A stretch of 64,000 bases of DNA from Chersky-840 sp035604715 (GTDB lineage Bacteria > Actinomycetota > Acidimicrobiia > Acidimicrobiales > UBA8190). Numbering within the stretch: the stretch's first letter is position 1; each line of letters starts with the position of its first letter. The stretch spans positions 434,001-498,000 of the forward strand of contig CAVSWP010000008.1 in NCBI GenBank assembly GCA_963731665.1. The letters are read 5' to 3'. The translations under genes were made by a program, and so were the position numbers. Shown here in pieces: positions 47,141 to 56,331 of this stretch. The notes beneath the pieces are model-generated. The model was not told the origin of the DNA, did no database searches, and worked only from the letters and a program-made list of their open reading frames with translations.

Positions 47141-47492
47141 GGGGCGATATGAACAATCTCCGATCGCCTTGGGGGACCGACCGTCCCCAAACGAGCTGCG
47201 CATATCAACCGGGACGCAAGGCACATGTGTCGCATCGTGACGGGGCTACAGCTGCAAGCATCGACGGCATCCGAAGCGCCGCTGAGCCGGCGGTCTGGGA
47301 TACCCATCGGCACGGCGTTCGCCGAGTGTTATGGGATGGTCTACAACCTCGAGCTCCGAGCACACCCGACCGCTCGCAAGCGGCACTTCTGCGCTACCTC
47401 CGAGCCATGCTTTTAGACAGCCGCTAACGATCGCGAACACTGGGCGGTGACGCCGAACGACGCAAGGGCTGGAAAGATCGTGCCCTAGGCAA
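47141..47492. other. Intergenic region with 36-bp repeat copy 2
   Basis: 352 bp without a supported gene. Confidence 0.45.
47419..47454. repeat. 36-bp paired repeat, copy 2
   Basis: AGCCGCTAACGATCGCGAAC... matching the element at 45390-45425. Confidence 0.5.
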
Positions 47493-48204
47493 TCACGTAG
47501 GGTGCTCGATGTCAACGGGAGGCAAGTCACCTGCCTCCTTCTTCGACATGCTGAGATGCACGCCGTCGTCGTCTATACCCGTAACCGAACTGATCGGGAC
47601 GCAGACCTCCTTCTTACCCCAGAGGTGCCCTTGGTCGAGAAGTACGTGGGTCACTTGATGGTCACTCGGATTGACGACGAATCCATGGATACGCCCGATT
47701 GGACCGTCCGATGCATTGACACGTTGACCACGTCGGACTTCGACTTCGCCGGCTGGGACTTTGTCGGAAGTGACGGCTTGCGGCCCACCACCCATGCCCA
47801 TACCCCGGCCCATGCCACCCATGCCGAGGCCCATGCCACCCATGCCCATGCCGCCCATGCCCAGGCCGCCTATGCCCCGCAGTCCGAAGAGGGGCATCGA
47901 CAGCATCTGGTTCTGCTGATAACCCCACTGCCCGCTCGCTCCGGGCAGGAATATGGTCTCCTCAGCATCGTCGAGCCCTTCGAATTGCGTCAGCGTGCAG
48001 CGAAGTCGGAGCTCTCGTGCGGTCGGTTGTCTCGACCAGGTCGATTGGCACGAGATGGCCCACGTTTTGACGATGTTTCGGCTCCACGACGAGGTGAGTG
48101 ATCGCCCGCTTGATCGGGTCGACGACTACCCTCCGAAGGTCTCCACAAACGCCGTCTTCGCAACTGACCTCGGCCCCGATCGTGAATTCCGCTGTCTCGC
48201 TCAT
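47493..48204 (-). pseudogene. PRC-barrel protein gene with a frameshift
   Basis: The first part (48204 to ~48010) encodes a PRC-barrel domain, ETAEFTIGAEVSCEDGVCG...HLVVEPKHRQNVGHLVPIDLVE. After a one-base shift near 48008 the frame continues LRLRCTLTQFEGLDDAEETIFLPGASGQWGYQQNQML, then GMGG/GMG repeats and a second PRC-barrel (VPAGEVEVRRGQRVNASDG...HVLLDQGHLWGKKEV) to 47493. Known homologues carry both barrels in one frame, so a real frameshift or sequence error is implied. Barrels of this family bind membranes or partners; no precise role is known. Confidence 0.75.
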
Positions 48205-48592
48205 TGGAGGTATTCCCTTTACTCGTGTCCGGTTCGTGAACCGTGGCCGCAAGTCAGGCTCTCGGAGCCGTCCGGAGTCGTCTCCATCGCTACGGTCATC
48301 TTGGCACGTGGAGCCAGTGATGCCCCGTTGCGGTCAAGAGTCCGGCCGCTCGAGAAATGCCCGTTCCCGTTCGCCACGTTCATCATCTTGGACCGATCAG
48401 GATTGCCGGCTACCGGCGCGGGCATGCTCATCCCGAAACCACCCGATATCACGCCCCCTGCCCCCCGCACTACTTTTACCCACGCTGGGCCGCGGATATG
48501 GATCACCGGGTTGGGTCAACCCGGAACCCCTCAGACGCCTCGATGCATCCTCGCCTCTCAAGAGTCCCAGCAACCTTGCTCGGACCAGGGAC

Positions 48593-48753
48593 TGTGGAGA
48601 CTCGGGCCCTTAGCCTGTGGAGATTCACCCGCAGTCGGCACTTGGACCCAGGCCAGGATTTCATGAACATTCCACTCGTGGGTGTTCATGAAAATAGAGC
48701 CCGCAGTGTTCATGAAACCCGCCGTTGGACATGGCGACGAGTCTTTGACTCTC
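48593..48753. repeat. 160-bp palindromic element, copy 2
   Basis: Begins TGTGGAGACTCGGG, then TTTCATGAACA (48659-48669) paired with TGTTCATGAAA (48683-48693), with an inner CCAC/GTGG pair replacing the arms of copy 1. The third TGTTCATGAAA and GAGTC-TTT-GACTC follow as in copy 1. Confidence 0.8.
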
Positions 48754-48866
48754 ACTGCGCGTGGTAACCAAGGGACCCGCGAGCTCCCACCAATGGGTCA
48801 GGTCATTTTCGTTGGCATTATCTTTGGAGGCCGCACGGGTCAACCAGACGAGCGGGAAGCCTTCGT

Positions 48867-48872
48867 TAACAT
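48867..48872 (+). promoter_or_regulatory. Candidate -10 box for leaderless GMC gene
   Basis: TAACAT ends six bases before ATG 48879 and no ribosome site intervenes. Confidence 0.4.
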
Positions 48873-48878
48873 CTCGCC

Positions 48879-50387
48879 ATGAACTACGACGTGATCGTCG
48901 GGGGAGGCTCGGCCGGTTGCGTGCTCGCCACCCGACTGAGTGAGGACGGGGATCGCACCGTGCTCTTGGTTGAGGCAGGCCCCGACCACGCTGACATCAA
49001 CACCCTGCCAGCCGACGTGCTCGACGCTTCTCAACCGACGGTCGAGCACGACTGGGGCTACACGGCCGACAAGGAGCTCGACCGAGGGATCGCGGTTCCT
49101 CGTGCCCGGATCATGGGGGGTTGTTCGGCGACGAATGCCTGCTTCGCGCAGCGCGGTGCTCCGCAGGACTACGACGGTTGGGTCGCTCTGGGCAACCGCG
49201 GCTGGGGCTTCGCCGACATTGTCGATGACTTCCGTTGCCTCGAGAGCGACACGGACTTCACCGATCAGTGGCACGGCTCGAATGGTCCTATCCCGATTCA
49301 CCGCTATCCACGGAGCGAGTTGAACGCCGTCCAGGCTGCATTCCTCGACGGTGCCACAGCGTTAGGACACGCGTACGTCGACGATCACAATCGGCCAGGC
49401 GTCGTCGGGGCCGGACCATCACCGCGGACCGTCAAGGATGGGATGCGAATGAGCACTGCGGTCACGTACCTTGGGCGGGCGCGTAGCCGACCAAATCTCA
49501 GCATCCGGCCAGACACCATGGTGGACTCAGTCGAGTGCTTGGGAACGCGTGCCACGGGTATCCGCCTTGTCGATGGAACTCGTATCGGAGCTGACCGGGT
49601 GCTGCTCGCCGCAGGGGCATATGGCAGTCCCGCCATCCTCACACGGTCGGGAATCGGTCCTGTCTCCGAGCTGGAGAGGCTGGGCATACGACCAATCATC
49701 GATCTGTCAGGAGTCGGGACGAACCTCTCTGACCACGCAATGCTTTCGATCGAGTTGCCCACCCGGCCGTCCCCAAGCCCCAGTCGCTTTGGAGTCCATG
49801 CGACTGTGCACTCCTCGGTAGCAGACCCCGCGGGTCCACCCGATCTGATGATATTCACTGCAGGCCCCTTCGACGTCGACCCCGAGCACGTCCCTGGTGG
49901 CGCGGTATTCGGCATAGTGGTCGGACTCATGGCACCTCGGTCGAGGGGATGGGTCCGTTTGGTCTCGAGCGACCCGAATGATGCTCCTCGGATTCACTTG
50001 GGTCATCTCACCGACCCCGAGGATCTCCAAAGATTGCTCGATGGCATCGACGAGGCACGACGGATCGCTCTCAGCGATCCCGTTTCCTCCATTGTCACCG
50101 GAGCCGAGCTTTGTCCGGGGCCGGACGCGCCACCGGGCGATCGCCGAGCGCTCGCATCATGGGCAACGGGCTCGGTCTCGACGTTCCATCATCCCGTTGG
50201 CACGTGTGCCATGGGTCCATCGCCGGAGGTGGGGGCCGTGACCGACGTCCATGGGTCGGTTCATGGCTTGGACGGTCTCACAGTCGCCGACGCTTCGATC
50301 ATGCCGACCGTTCCGACCGGAACACCGAATCTTCCGACCATCATGGTGGCGGAGCACATCGCGCGCTGGCTTCGGCGTTACGGCTGA
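48879..50387 (+). CDS. GMC-family FAD oxidoreductase
   Basis: A 502-residue flavoprotein. The FAD motif GGGSAGCVLATRL opens the sequence, then MGGCSATNAC, AAGAYGSPAILTRSGIG (GMC signature 2), and near the end HHPVGTCAMG with the active-site His and NLPTIMVAEHIA. It oxidises an alcohol (choline, glucose or similar); the substrate is not predictable. Likely leaderless from ATG 48879. An OsmC-like gene follows 38 bp downstream. Confidence 0.93.
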   Translation: MNYDVIVGGGSAGCVLATRLSEDGDRTVLLVEAGPDHADINTLPADVLDASQPTVEHDWGYTADKELDRGIAVPRARIMGGCSATNACFAQRGAPQDYDGWVALGNRGWGFADIVDDFRCLESDTDFTDQWHGSNGPIPIHRYPRSELNAVQAAFLDGATALGHAYVDDHNRPGVVGAGPSPRTVKDGMRMSTAVTYLGRARSRPNLSIRPDTMVDSVECLGTRATGIRLVDGTRIGADRVLLAAGAYGSPAILTRSGIGPVSELERLGIRPIIDLSGVGTNLSDHAMLSIELPTRPSPSPSRFGVHATVHSSVADPAGPPDLMIFTAGPFDVDPEHVPGGAVFGIVVGLMAPRSRGWVRLVSSDPNDAPRIHLGHLTDPEDLQRLLDGIDEARRIALSDPVSSIVTGAELCPGPDAPPGDRRALASWATGSVSTFHHPVGTCAMGPSPEVGAVTDVHGSVHGLDGLTVADASIMPTVPTGTPNLPTIMVAEHIARWLRRYG

Positions 50388-50425
50388 ACCGTGAGCGATA
50401 CGTTGGCGGTGTCCAGGAGGCTCAC

Positions 50426-50947
50426 ATGAACGCTGAAGAACTAAAGGGCATCCAGTCTCCTTTGAAGGCTCGCTATCGAAAGGACCCGGCGGCGGCCATG
50501 ATCACCTTGGGGGCGGAGGGTCGTCTCGGGAGCGAGGCGGTGACCTGCTCCGTGGCCACCGGTCGAGCAATCGTCGAGGCGGGCCTTCATCCGGCTACTG
50601 GGGGTGACGGAAGCTTCGCCTGTTCTGGCGACATGCTCCTTCAAGCGCTCGTGGCGTGTGCCGGCGTGACGCTTCGGTCTGTTGCCACCAACCGGGGCCT
50701 TGGGGTCGAGGGCGTTGTCAGGGCGGAGGGCGACCTCGATTTCCGTGGAACGTTAGGCGTCGATCGAGATGCCGCCGTCGGGTTCACCTCCATCCGACTG
50801 TCGTTCGACCTCACGAGTTCGGCCTCAGAAGACGAGCTCCATGCGCTGGTCGAAACGACGGAGCGGTACTGTGTTGTTCTCCAGACTCTGATTCGATCGC
50901 CCGACCTTCAGGTGAATTCCACGTACCGGAAAGTCGCTCTCGGGTAG
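50426..50947 (+). CDS. OsmC-family peroxiredoxin-like protein
   Basis: A 173-residue OsmC-fold protein. The two catalytic cysteines are in ACAGVTLRSVA and ERYCVVLQTLI, the reactive pair of hydroperoxide reductases. ATG 50426 follows AGGAGG, so the longer open frame upstream is not used. Probably one transcript with the GMC gene, which produces H2O2. Confidence 0.88.
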   Translation: MNAEELKGIQSPLKARYRKDPAAAMITLGAEGRLGSEAVTCSVATGRAIVEAGLHPATGGDGSFACSGDMLLQALVACAGVTLRSVATNRGLGVEGVVRAEGDLDFRGTLGVDRDAAVGFTSIRLSFDLTSSASEDELHALVETTERYCVVLQTLIRSPDLQVNSTYRKVALG

Positions 50948-51183
50948 CGATACGCCAACTCTCCCTCGATGATCCAGCCAGATCGTGGCGTGCGGGGGGT
51001 CACCAGGTCGAACTCCTTCGCATTGACGTTCAACTCGTCGGCGTCGAGTGAGATTCGGGGAAGTTCCAGTGCCACATCACCAACTGTCTCGGTGCTCAAC
51101 AAGTACGTGGGTTGACCCTTGATGCCGGTCCCCGAAGAGGCCGCTTGGAACAGTTCCCGCTGACGTTGACGGGTGTCACGCAC
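50908..51183 (-). CDS. Possible small hypothetical protein
   Basis: A 91-codon frame overlapping the OsmC end by 40 bp on the other strand. The middle (ALELPRISLDADELNVNAKEFDLVTP) looks protein-like. No ribosome site; start GTG. Weak support. Confidence 0.3.
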   Translation of the reverse strand: MRDTRQRQRELFQAASSGTGIKGQPTYLLSTETVGDVALELPRISLDADELNVNAKEFDLVTPRTPRSGWIIEGELAYRYPRATFRYVEFT

Positions 51184-51385
51184 CTATCGTCGCTTTCGTC
51201 TCCGTGTACCAGACGGCGTCGCGAGGAGAGAGTGCTTAGGTTGTCGATGCCAGCAACCGGTCCGCGAGGGTCAACTGCGTCGGTCTTCGCGGCCCGTGTG
51301 TGAGTGTGTCTAAGACGTTTAGGACCCCTCCTCAGATGAAACCCCGGAAGATGTCGATGAGTACCTCAGCCAGATAGGTTCGTTG

Positions 51386-52231
51386 TCACGCGAACCCGGG
51401 GGCCGGTCGACACAGCATTTGTTGTCCGCCCGATGCGAGCAGCGACCCCTTCCTGTCCCAAACGGCCGCGATCCCGCCCACCAGTCCCTCGGTCGCGACC
51501 GGAGATCGCGCTTCGACCAGGAGCCACTCAGCCTCGGTAGCTAACCCCACGCGGTGGAAACGACAGGCGAGATCAAGGCTGGGCGCCATGTGGTCAACGG
51601 TACCCCCGGCATGGCCACGCACCGCCGCGGGCCACTGGAACGTATCGACAAGGATCGCTAGACGGCCGGCGTCTACCCATTCATCGGCGGTGATCGGCGG
51701 CGGTCGGAACCGATACCAACAGTGGTGAACGGGGACGCCAGCTGGACGGTTCTCCCAGTCATCGATCCACGTCACGGGACGTTCTTCGAGGTTGTCGAAG
51801 AACGAATAGCGTGGACGCGGATCCTCGACGGGAAAGCGATCTTCGATGGGCGCCAGTTCCTCGGGGTCGGGCACGTCCGGCGGGGGTGCATGGGCGTGCT
51901 CCAAGCCGGACAACCCACCATCAACCGCCCAGACGAGGGCTTCGAGGATCCGATGACCCCTTTGGGTCATCGAGACCCGCATCGATTCCGTCCTCCGGCT
52001 CTCGCGCAGGGTCTCAACTTTCAGATCGACCTCCGCGAAGGTCGCCACGTCCAGGAAATGACAGAGCAAGCTGGCCGGTTTGGGATGACGGCTGTGAGCA
52101 CCGGCTGCCCGCAGCGCCACGGCAGCTACATAGCCTCCGTTCGGGCCCCAGATCTCCCAGTCCTGAGACAGCGTGGCAACGTAGTGCCCATCGTCCCCAT
52201 TCACGGCTGTGTCCTGCTCAAGGTCTCCCAT
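51386..52231 (-). CDS. TesB-like acyl-CoA thioesterase
   Basis: A 281-residue double hot-dog thioesterase. WGPNGGYVAAVALRA starts the first domain and ILVDTFQWPAAVRG, SLDLACRFHR and WLLVEARSPVATEG mark the second. It hydrolyses acyl-CoA to acid and CoA. It may form one transcript with the gene at 52378. Confidence 0.85.
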   Translation of the reverse strand: MGDLEQDTAVNGDDGHYVATLSQDWEIWGPNGGYVAAVALRAAGAHSRHPKPASLLCHFLDVATFAEVDLKVETLRESRRTESMRVSMTQRGHRILEALVWAVDGGLSGLEHAHAPPPDVPDPEELAPIEDRFPVEDPRPRYSFFDNLEERPVTWIDDWENRPAGVPVHHCWYRFRPPPITADEWVDAGRLAILVDTFQWPAAVRGHAGGTVDHMAPSLDLACRFHRVGLATEAEWLLVEARSPVATEGLVGGIAAVWDRKGSLLASGGQQMLCRPAPGFA

Positions 52232-52377
52232 CGGAACATTCTCGTCGATGTGGGCTGTTCACGGCACAACAGGGTGCGCGCAATCGCCGATTGTTCGCAC
52301 CCAGCCCGATTGGGGCCCGGGTTGCCTCTCTGGGCAACATGGGGCGCCGCTGTCCCGCAGGACTCGGGGCCCCACTC

Positions 52378-52827
52378 TCAACTCCCGCCGGACGGCTCGA
52401 TCCTTCCTTCTTTGGAGGGCGGGTCAAGAACGAGTCGCTCTCCGGTCTGCAATGCCTGCCACTCTGCGAAGGCGCGATCCAATGCATCGGCAACCGGACT
52501 GCTGTGATTGGCTTTCCAGAGTCCCAAATGCAGACCGGCGAGTTGCTCTGCACCAGCGAGATCCTGACGGTGGTTGGCGATCACGGCGCGACCCGGTTTC
52601 GTGCGTCGACGGCCGGTACTCTTGAAGGTCGCTCCCTTCGCCGCCAGCTCCCAGAATCCAATGCTGTACCCGGCGGCCACCTCGATCACGTACTGAGCGA
52701 GGTCATGAGGAATGTCCTTGCCAACGGCCATGGTCGTTCCCGGGACTCGTGTTCTCTTTCCTCGGAGAGCTTCCCACCGACACCGGCACCTGCCCTTGTC
52801 CTCCAACTTGGCGAACTCGACACGCAT
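52378..52827 (-). CDS. Conserved hypothetical actinobacterial protein
   Basis: A 149-residue protein with family hallmarks I recognise from actinobacteria: RVEFAKL, the PHDLAQYVIE segment and GRRRTKPGRAVIANHR. No known function. Likely leaderless: TAACAT on its strand ends six bases before ATG 52827. It is divergent from the methyltransferase gene. Confidence 0.75.
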   Translation of the reverse strand: MRVEFAKLEDKGRCRCRWEALRGKRTRVPGTTMAVGKDIPHDLAQYVIEVAAGYSIGFWELAAKGATFKSTGRRRTKPGRAVIANHRQDLAGAEQLAGLHLGLWKANHSSPVADALDRAFAEWQALQTGERLVLDPPSKEGRIEPSGGS

Positions 52828-52976
52828 CCCAAAATGTTACGAACGCAACCCACCGCCCACCAGCCCATACCCGTCTTCGTTGGGCCTCAGAGGCCGACGA
52901 GGGATAGCGGCACGAGGCGAGGCAGTCGCCGCTCGACCGTTGCAGCCCTGGTGGCCACCGTGGCAAAGTCCGCCCG

Positions 52977-53708
52977 ATGCCGAAGGACTACTTCGATGAA
53001 CCGATCGCCTCGGGGTACGACGCCGATTCGGCGCTTCTGTTCGACCCCGCCATCGTCGACCCCGCCGTAGCCTTCCTGGCCGATTTGGCTGGTGACGGCG
53101 GTGCCCTGGAGTTCGGCATCGGCACCGGACGTATCGCCCTGCCCCTCAGTCGACGCGGCGTCCCCGTTCATGGGATCGACCTCTCGGAGGCGATGGTGGG
53201 ACGCCTCCGTGCCAAGCCGGGTGGCGAGGCGCTCCCCGTGACAATCGGAGACTTCGCCACGACCCAGGTGAGACACACATTCCGGGTCGTCTACCTCGTC
53301 TACAACGGGATCAGCAATCTGACCACCCAAGATGAGCAGGTCGAGTGCTTCCGCAATGCTGCGTCGCACCTGGAGCCGGGCGGATGCTTCGTGATCGAGG
53401 TCCTAGTTCCTGCACTGAGACGGCTTCCCCCCGGTGAAACTGTCCGGCCCTTCACGGTGACCTCGAGACACCTCGGCTTCGACGAGTACGACACGGTGAC
53501 TCAAGCGGCCGTCTCTCACCACTATTCGATCGGCGAGGGCGCCGTTGGGGCCTGGTCCATGCCGTGGCGCTACGTCTGGCCGTCGGAACTGGACCTCATG
53601 GCACGGCTCTCCGGAATGACGCTGCGGGAGCGGTGGGGGTGGTGGAGCCGGGAACCCTTTACGGCGGAAAGCCCCTCGCATATCTCGGTGTGGGAAACGC
53701 TGGAGTAG
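52977..53708 (+). CDS. SAM-dependent class I methyltransferase
   Basis: A 243-residue methyltransferase. LEFGIGTGRIALPL is the SAM-binding motif I, GIDLSEAM motif II, and FVIEVLVP lies later. Substrate unknown. Divergent from the hypothetical gene across 149 bp. Confidence 0.88.
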   Translation: MPKDYFDEPIASGYDADSALLFDPAIVDPAVAFLADLAGDGGALEFGIGTGRIALPLSRRGVPVHGIDLSEAMVGRLRAKPGGEALPVTIGDFATTQVRHTFRVVYLVYNGISNLTTQDEQVECFRNAASHLEPGGCFVIEVLVPALRRLPPGETVRPFTVTSRHLGFDEYDTVTQAAVSHHYSIGEGAVGAWSMPWRYVWPSELDLMARLSGMTLRERWGWWSREPFTAESPSHISVWETLE

Positions 53709-53737
53709 GACGCCCGGCATTCATGGCTCTCACCGAT

Positions 53738-53830
53738 CGTAATGCCGGTATGAGTTCGGCCTCTGGGGAGGCCCGAACCGGCTGGGCCGTCGGCCTGGCT
53801 GATCCCACGAATAGTGTGCTCGGTCGTGCT
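53738..53830. repeat. Dispersed repeat copy F
   Basis: AATGCCGGTATGAGTTCGGC, then GAGGCCCGAACCGGCT and ACGAATAGTGTGCTCGGTCG, aligned along ~87 bp with copy D at 37930. Confidence 0.65.
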
Positions 53831-53910
53831 CGACAAAGCCACTGAACAAGCGGCTGGGGGTACTGTAGCTGCACGTTGGTCGGCCAATGCCGATGAAGAT
53901 GGAGGGCATC

Positions 53911-54579
53911 ATGGCTCTGCGGGTCGTCGGCGCGGGCGTCGGAAGGACTGGCACCTTGTCGCTCAAGATTGGGCTCGAGCAGTTGCTTGGGCAGCCCTGC
54001 TACCACATGCTCGAGGTATTCACCCATCCAGACCATGTGACCCTCTGGCGAGAAGCAGCCGAGAATGGGAACACGGATTGGACCCTGATGCTGGACGGGT
54101 ACGGAGCCACCTCCGACTTTCCGGCCTGCCTATTTTGGCGCGAAATCCTCGAGGCCAATCCCGACGCGGTGGTCGTGCTCTCGACTCGAAGCGACAGCAA
54201 GACCTGGTGGGAAAGCGCGAGCCAGACAATCTTCTCCATGGGCGAAGCACAAGTGCCGCCGGAGATGGCCGATTGGTTCGAGATGTGGCGGGCGGTGGCG
54301 TCGGCTCGGTTCACCTCAGATTGGACCAACGAGGCAGCGTCGCGCGCCGCCTACGAACGTCACAACGCCGAAGTGCGGGCCTCGGTGCCCTCTGGGCGGC
54401 TCGTGAACTGGAAACCCAGTGACGGGTGGGGACCCCTGTGCGACGCCATCGGAATAGACGTACCCGATGAACCGTTCCCTCACCTCAACACGCGAGAGGA
54501 CTTTCCCCGAATAAACGAAGACACGAACGTCGAAGAGGCCCTCCAGAAGTTCTCCACGTCACTACCGGAGACGCACTGA
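53911..54579 (+). CDS. Sulfotransferase-like protein
   Basis: A 222-residue protein of the Sulfotransfer_4-type family (often mislabelled as NAD-epimerase). VVGAGVGRTGTLSLKIGLEQLL is the PAPS-binding-type start, and VVLSTRSDSKTWWES a following strand-loop. Activity is not proven. ATG 53911 follows GGAGG; an earlier in-frame ATG exists. Confidence 0.82.
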   Translation: MALRVVGAGVGRTGTLSLKIGLEQLLGQPCYHMLEVFTHPDHVTLWREAAENGNTDWTLMLDGYGATSDFPACLFWREILEANPDAVVVLSTRSDSKTWWESASQTIFSMGEAQVPPEMADWFEMWRAVASARFTSDWTNEAASRAAYERHNAEVRASVPSGRLVNWKPSDGWGPLCDAIGIDVPDEPFPHLNTREDFPRINEDTNVEEALQKFSTSLPETH

Positions 54580-54866
54580 CCCTGCCCCACGGCTCAGCGG
54601 GTCGACGTCATTGCGGTTCTTCCCGTGCCAGGTAGAGGTGGTCATCCGCCGACGTCTTCGGATTGCTGTGAGCCGTGGTTGGCGACGGGCCATCGGTAGT
54701 TCAGGGCCGGTACATATCGCATCTGCGTGCGTCCGAACAGCGTTCGCCGCCAGGCCACCCAATCCAGGCCGAGCCTGCGCGCTTGGGTGAGATACCATGA
54801 GGTGAGTACCCAACCTCGACGACGAACCTCCCAGGCTTGTGACTCTGAAAGGGGTAGCATCGACCT
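54580..54866. other. Intergenic region, nothing recognised
   Basis: 287 bp between the sulfotransferase-like gene and a leaderless reductase gene. No gene is supported here. Confidence 0.4.
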
Positions 54867-55253
54867 GTGAAAGGTTCCATCCAGGCCGCGATGCGCAGGC
54901 TCACCCGTATGACGCGTCCCATTGCGCTCAAGTCGGCCGGCAAGGTGGGCTCGAATACGTCGGTGATTCACCACCTCGGTCGACGGTCAGGACGAACATA
55001 CGAAACCCCGGTCGTCGCCGTCGAGCACCAGGAGTGCTTTCTCGTCGCTCTCCCCTATGGGGAGCGCACCGACTGGATGCACAACGTCCTCACCGATGGC
55101 AAAGCGGAGATCACGACCGATGGCAAGCGCTATCCGGTTGATCGACCTGAGGTGATTCCGATCTCTGAGGCCACAGCCTACTTCCGACCGAAGGAGCAGC
55201 GTCTTCAGCGGCGATTCGGGGTTGAGTCAGCGTTGCGGATGCACCGAACCTAA
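54867..55253 (+). CDS. Deazaflavin (F420)-dependent nitroreductase family protein
   Basis: A 128-residue protein of the DDN/F420-type split-barrel family: VIHHLGRRSGRTYETPV, ALPYGERTDWMHNVLTDGKAEI. Such enzymes use F420H2 to reduce quinones or nitro compounds. TAGCAT ends six bases before GTG 54867, so it is probably leaderless. Confidence 0.82.
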   Translation: MKGSIQAAMRRLTRMTRPIALKSAGKVGSNTSVIHHLGRRSGRTYETPVVAVEHQECFLVALPYGERTDWMHNVLTDGKAEITTDGKRYPVDRPEVIPISEATAYFRPKEQRLQRRFGVESALRMHRT

Positions 55254-55480
55254 GTCAGGGAAGCAGAGCGCTCGACCCGTACCATGGGCCGCATCGGGCC
55301 GCTGTCCAGTGACCAAAATGACCGTGACCAATGACTCAGGAAATCACGCCGTTCAGTAATGATCGTTGATCGACCGAGCCGCTCTCCGACTCGAAACGGG
55401 CGAGTTCCAGGTGCTGGAATCGTTGGCCCTCGGCGAGGGGTCGAGTAGCGTTTCCACGCCAGCACCGGCGGGAGCCACTG

Positions 55481-56170
55481 ATGAAAGACCGCCACAACCG
55501 TCTAGGGCGACGAGCGGCGATCTTGACGGTGTCCGGTCTCGTGGCCTCCTTGCTTGCCGCCTGCTCGTCGACCCCTGCGAGCAGCGATACAACCGTCGAC
55601 CTGACATACACGAACAAGGGTCGACTCACCGGTAGGTTTGCCGGCCAGACCGTGGATGTCTCGAGCGAGCTGCCGAGCGGAAAGGGGAAAGCGATCGGCA
55701 CCTTTGCGGGGGAACCGGTGGCCGCGAACTGGCAGACCGCCTACAACGGCGAAGCAAGTCAGAGAGTTGTGCCCGTGACGCTGGATGGCAGCTTCGCCAA
55801 ACAGTCCGTTCTGCTGAGCGCAACATTTCGTCTGAAGCCGAACTACCTCTTCGACTCGGGCATAGTGACAGGTACGTCACACACAAAGCCGGTCCACGCC
55901 GACGTGACCAGTGCCGCCGGCGAGAGCAGCTCATCGGTGAATGTGGACGGCTCCTTTTCCGGAGCCGCCTTCTCCCTGTACGCGACAATTGCAGGCGATC
56001 TCAGGAGTGGACTGATCCGAGGAAACGTAGGTGGTAAGCCGACGCAGCTGACCGCCAAGGTTCAGTCGGGCGTGATTCGCGTAACCGGAGATTACAGCGG
56101 CCCCGCGGCCCTCTTGGTACTTGCTATAGGCAGCCTTCTCTACTTCCTCGGCGGGATCTACTCCATCTGA
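55481..56170 (+). CDS. Hypothetical lipoprotein with C-terminal membrane helix
   Basis: A 229-residue lipoprotein. The signal ends in the lipobox LLAAC (cysteine near residue 28). The mature part is Ser/Thr-rich and strand-like, and the C-terminus (~205-229) is a hydrophobic helix. No known family. GGGAG precedes the ATG. Confidence 0.65.
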   Translation: MKDRHNRLGRRAAILTVSGLVASLLAACSSTPASSDTTVDLTYTNKGRLTGRFAGQTVDVSSELPSGKGKAIGTFAGEPVAANWQTAYNGEASQRVVPVTLDGSFAKQSVLLSATFRLKPNYLFDSGIVTGTSHTKPVHADVTSAAGESSSSVNVDGSFSGAAFSLYATIAGDLRSGLIRGNVGGKPTQLTAKVQSGVIRVTGDYSGPAALLVLAIGSLLYFLGGIYSI

Positions 56171-56331
56171 CACGCCACTCCCGATGCCGGCGAGGCCGCG
56201 GCGCAGATATTCACGCTGGGGTGGCGCCGTAGCGGCCCATGTCTCCTGAGGTATCCGGTTCCGTGAGTTGGTGAACGAGATCCTTCGAAGGTGGCGACGC
56301 CCTGATCTATCGATCACCTGTCGTCTGGCAT

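Larger units (their letters stand above)
48205..48878. other. Intergenic region with palindromic element copy 2
   Basis: 674 bp upstream of the GMC oxidoreductase gene. The first half shows nothing recognised; the second half is the 161-bp element. Confidence 0.45.

Noticed and set aside
50111..50425. N-terminal extension of the OsmC gene
   Set aside because: It overlaps the GMC coding region, and AGGAGG directly precedes the ATG at 50426.
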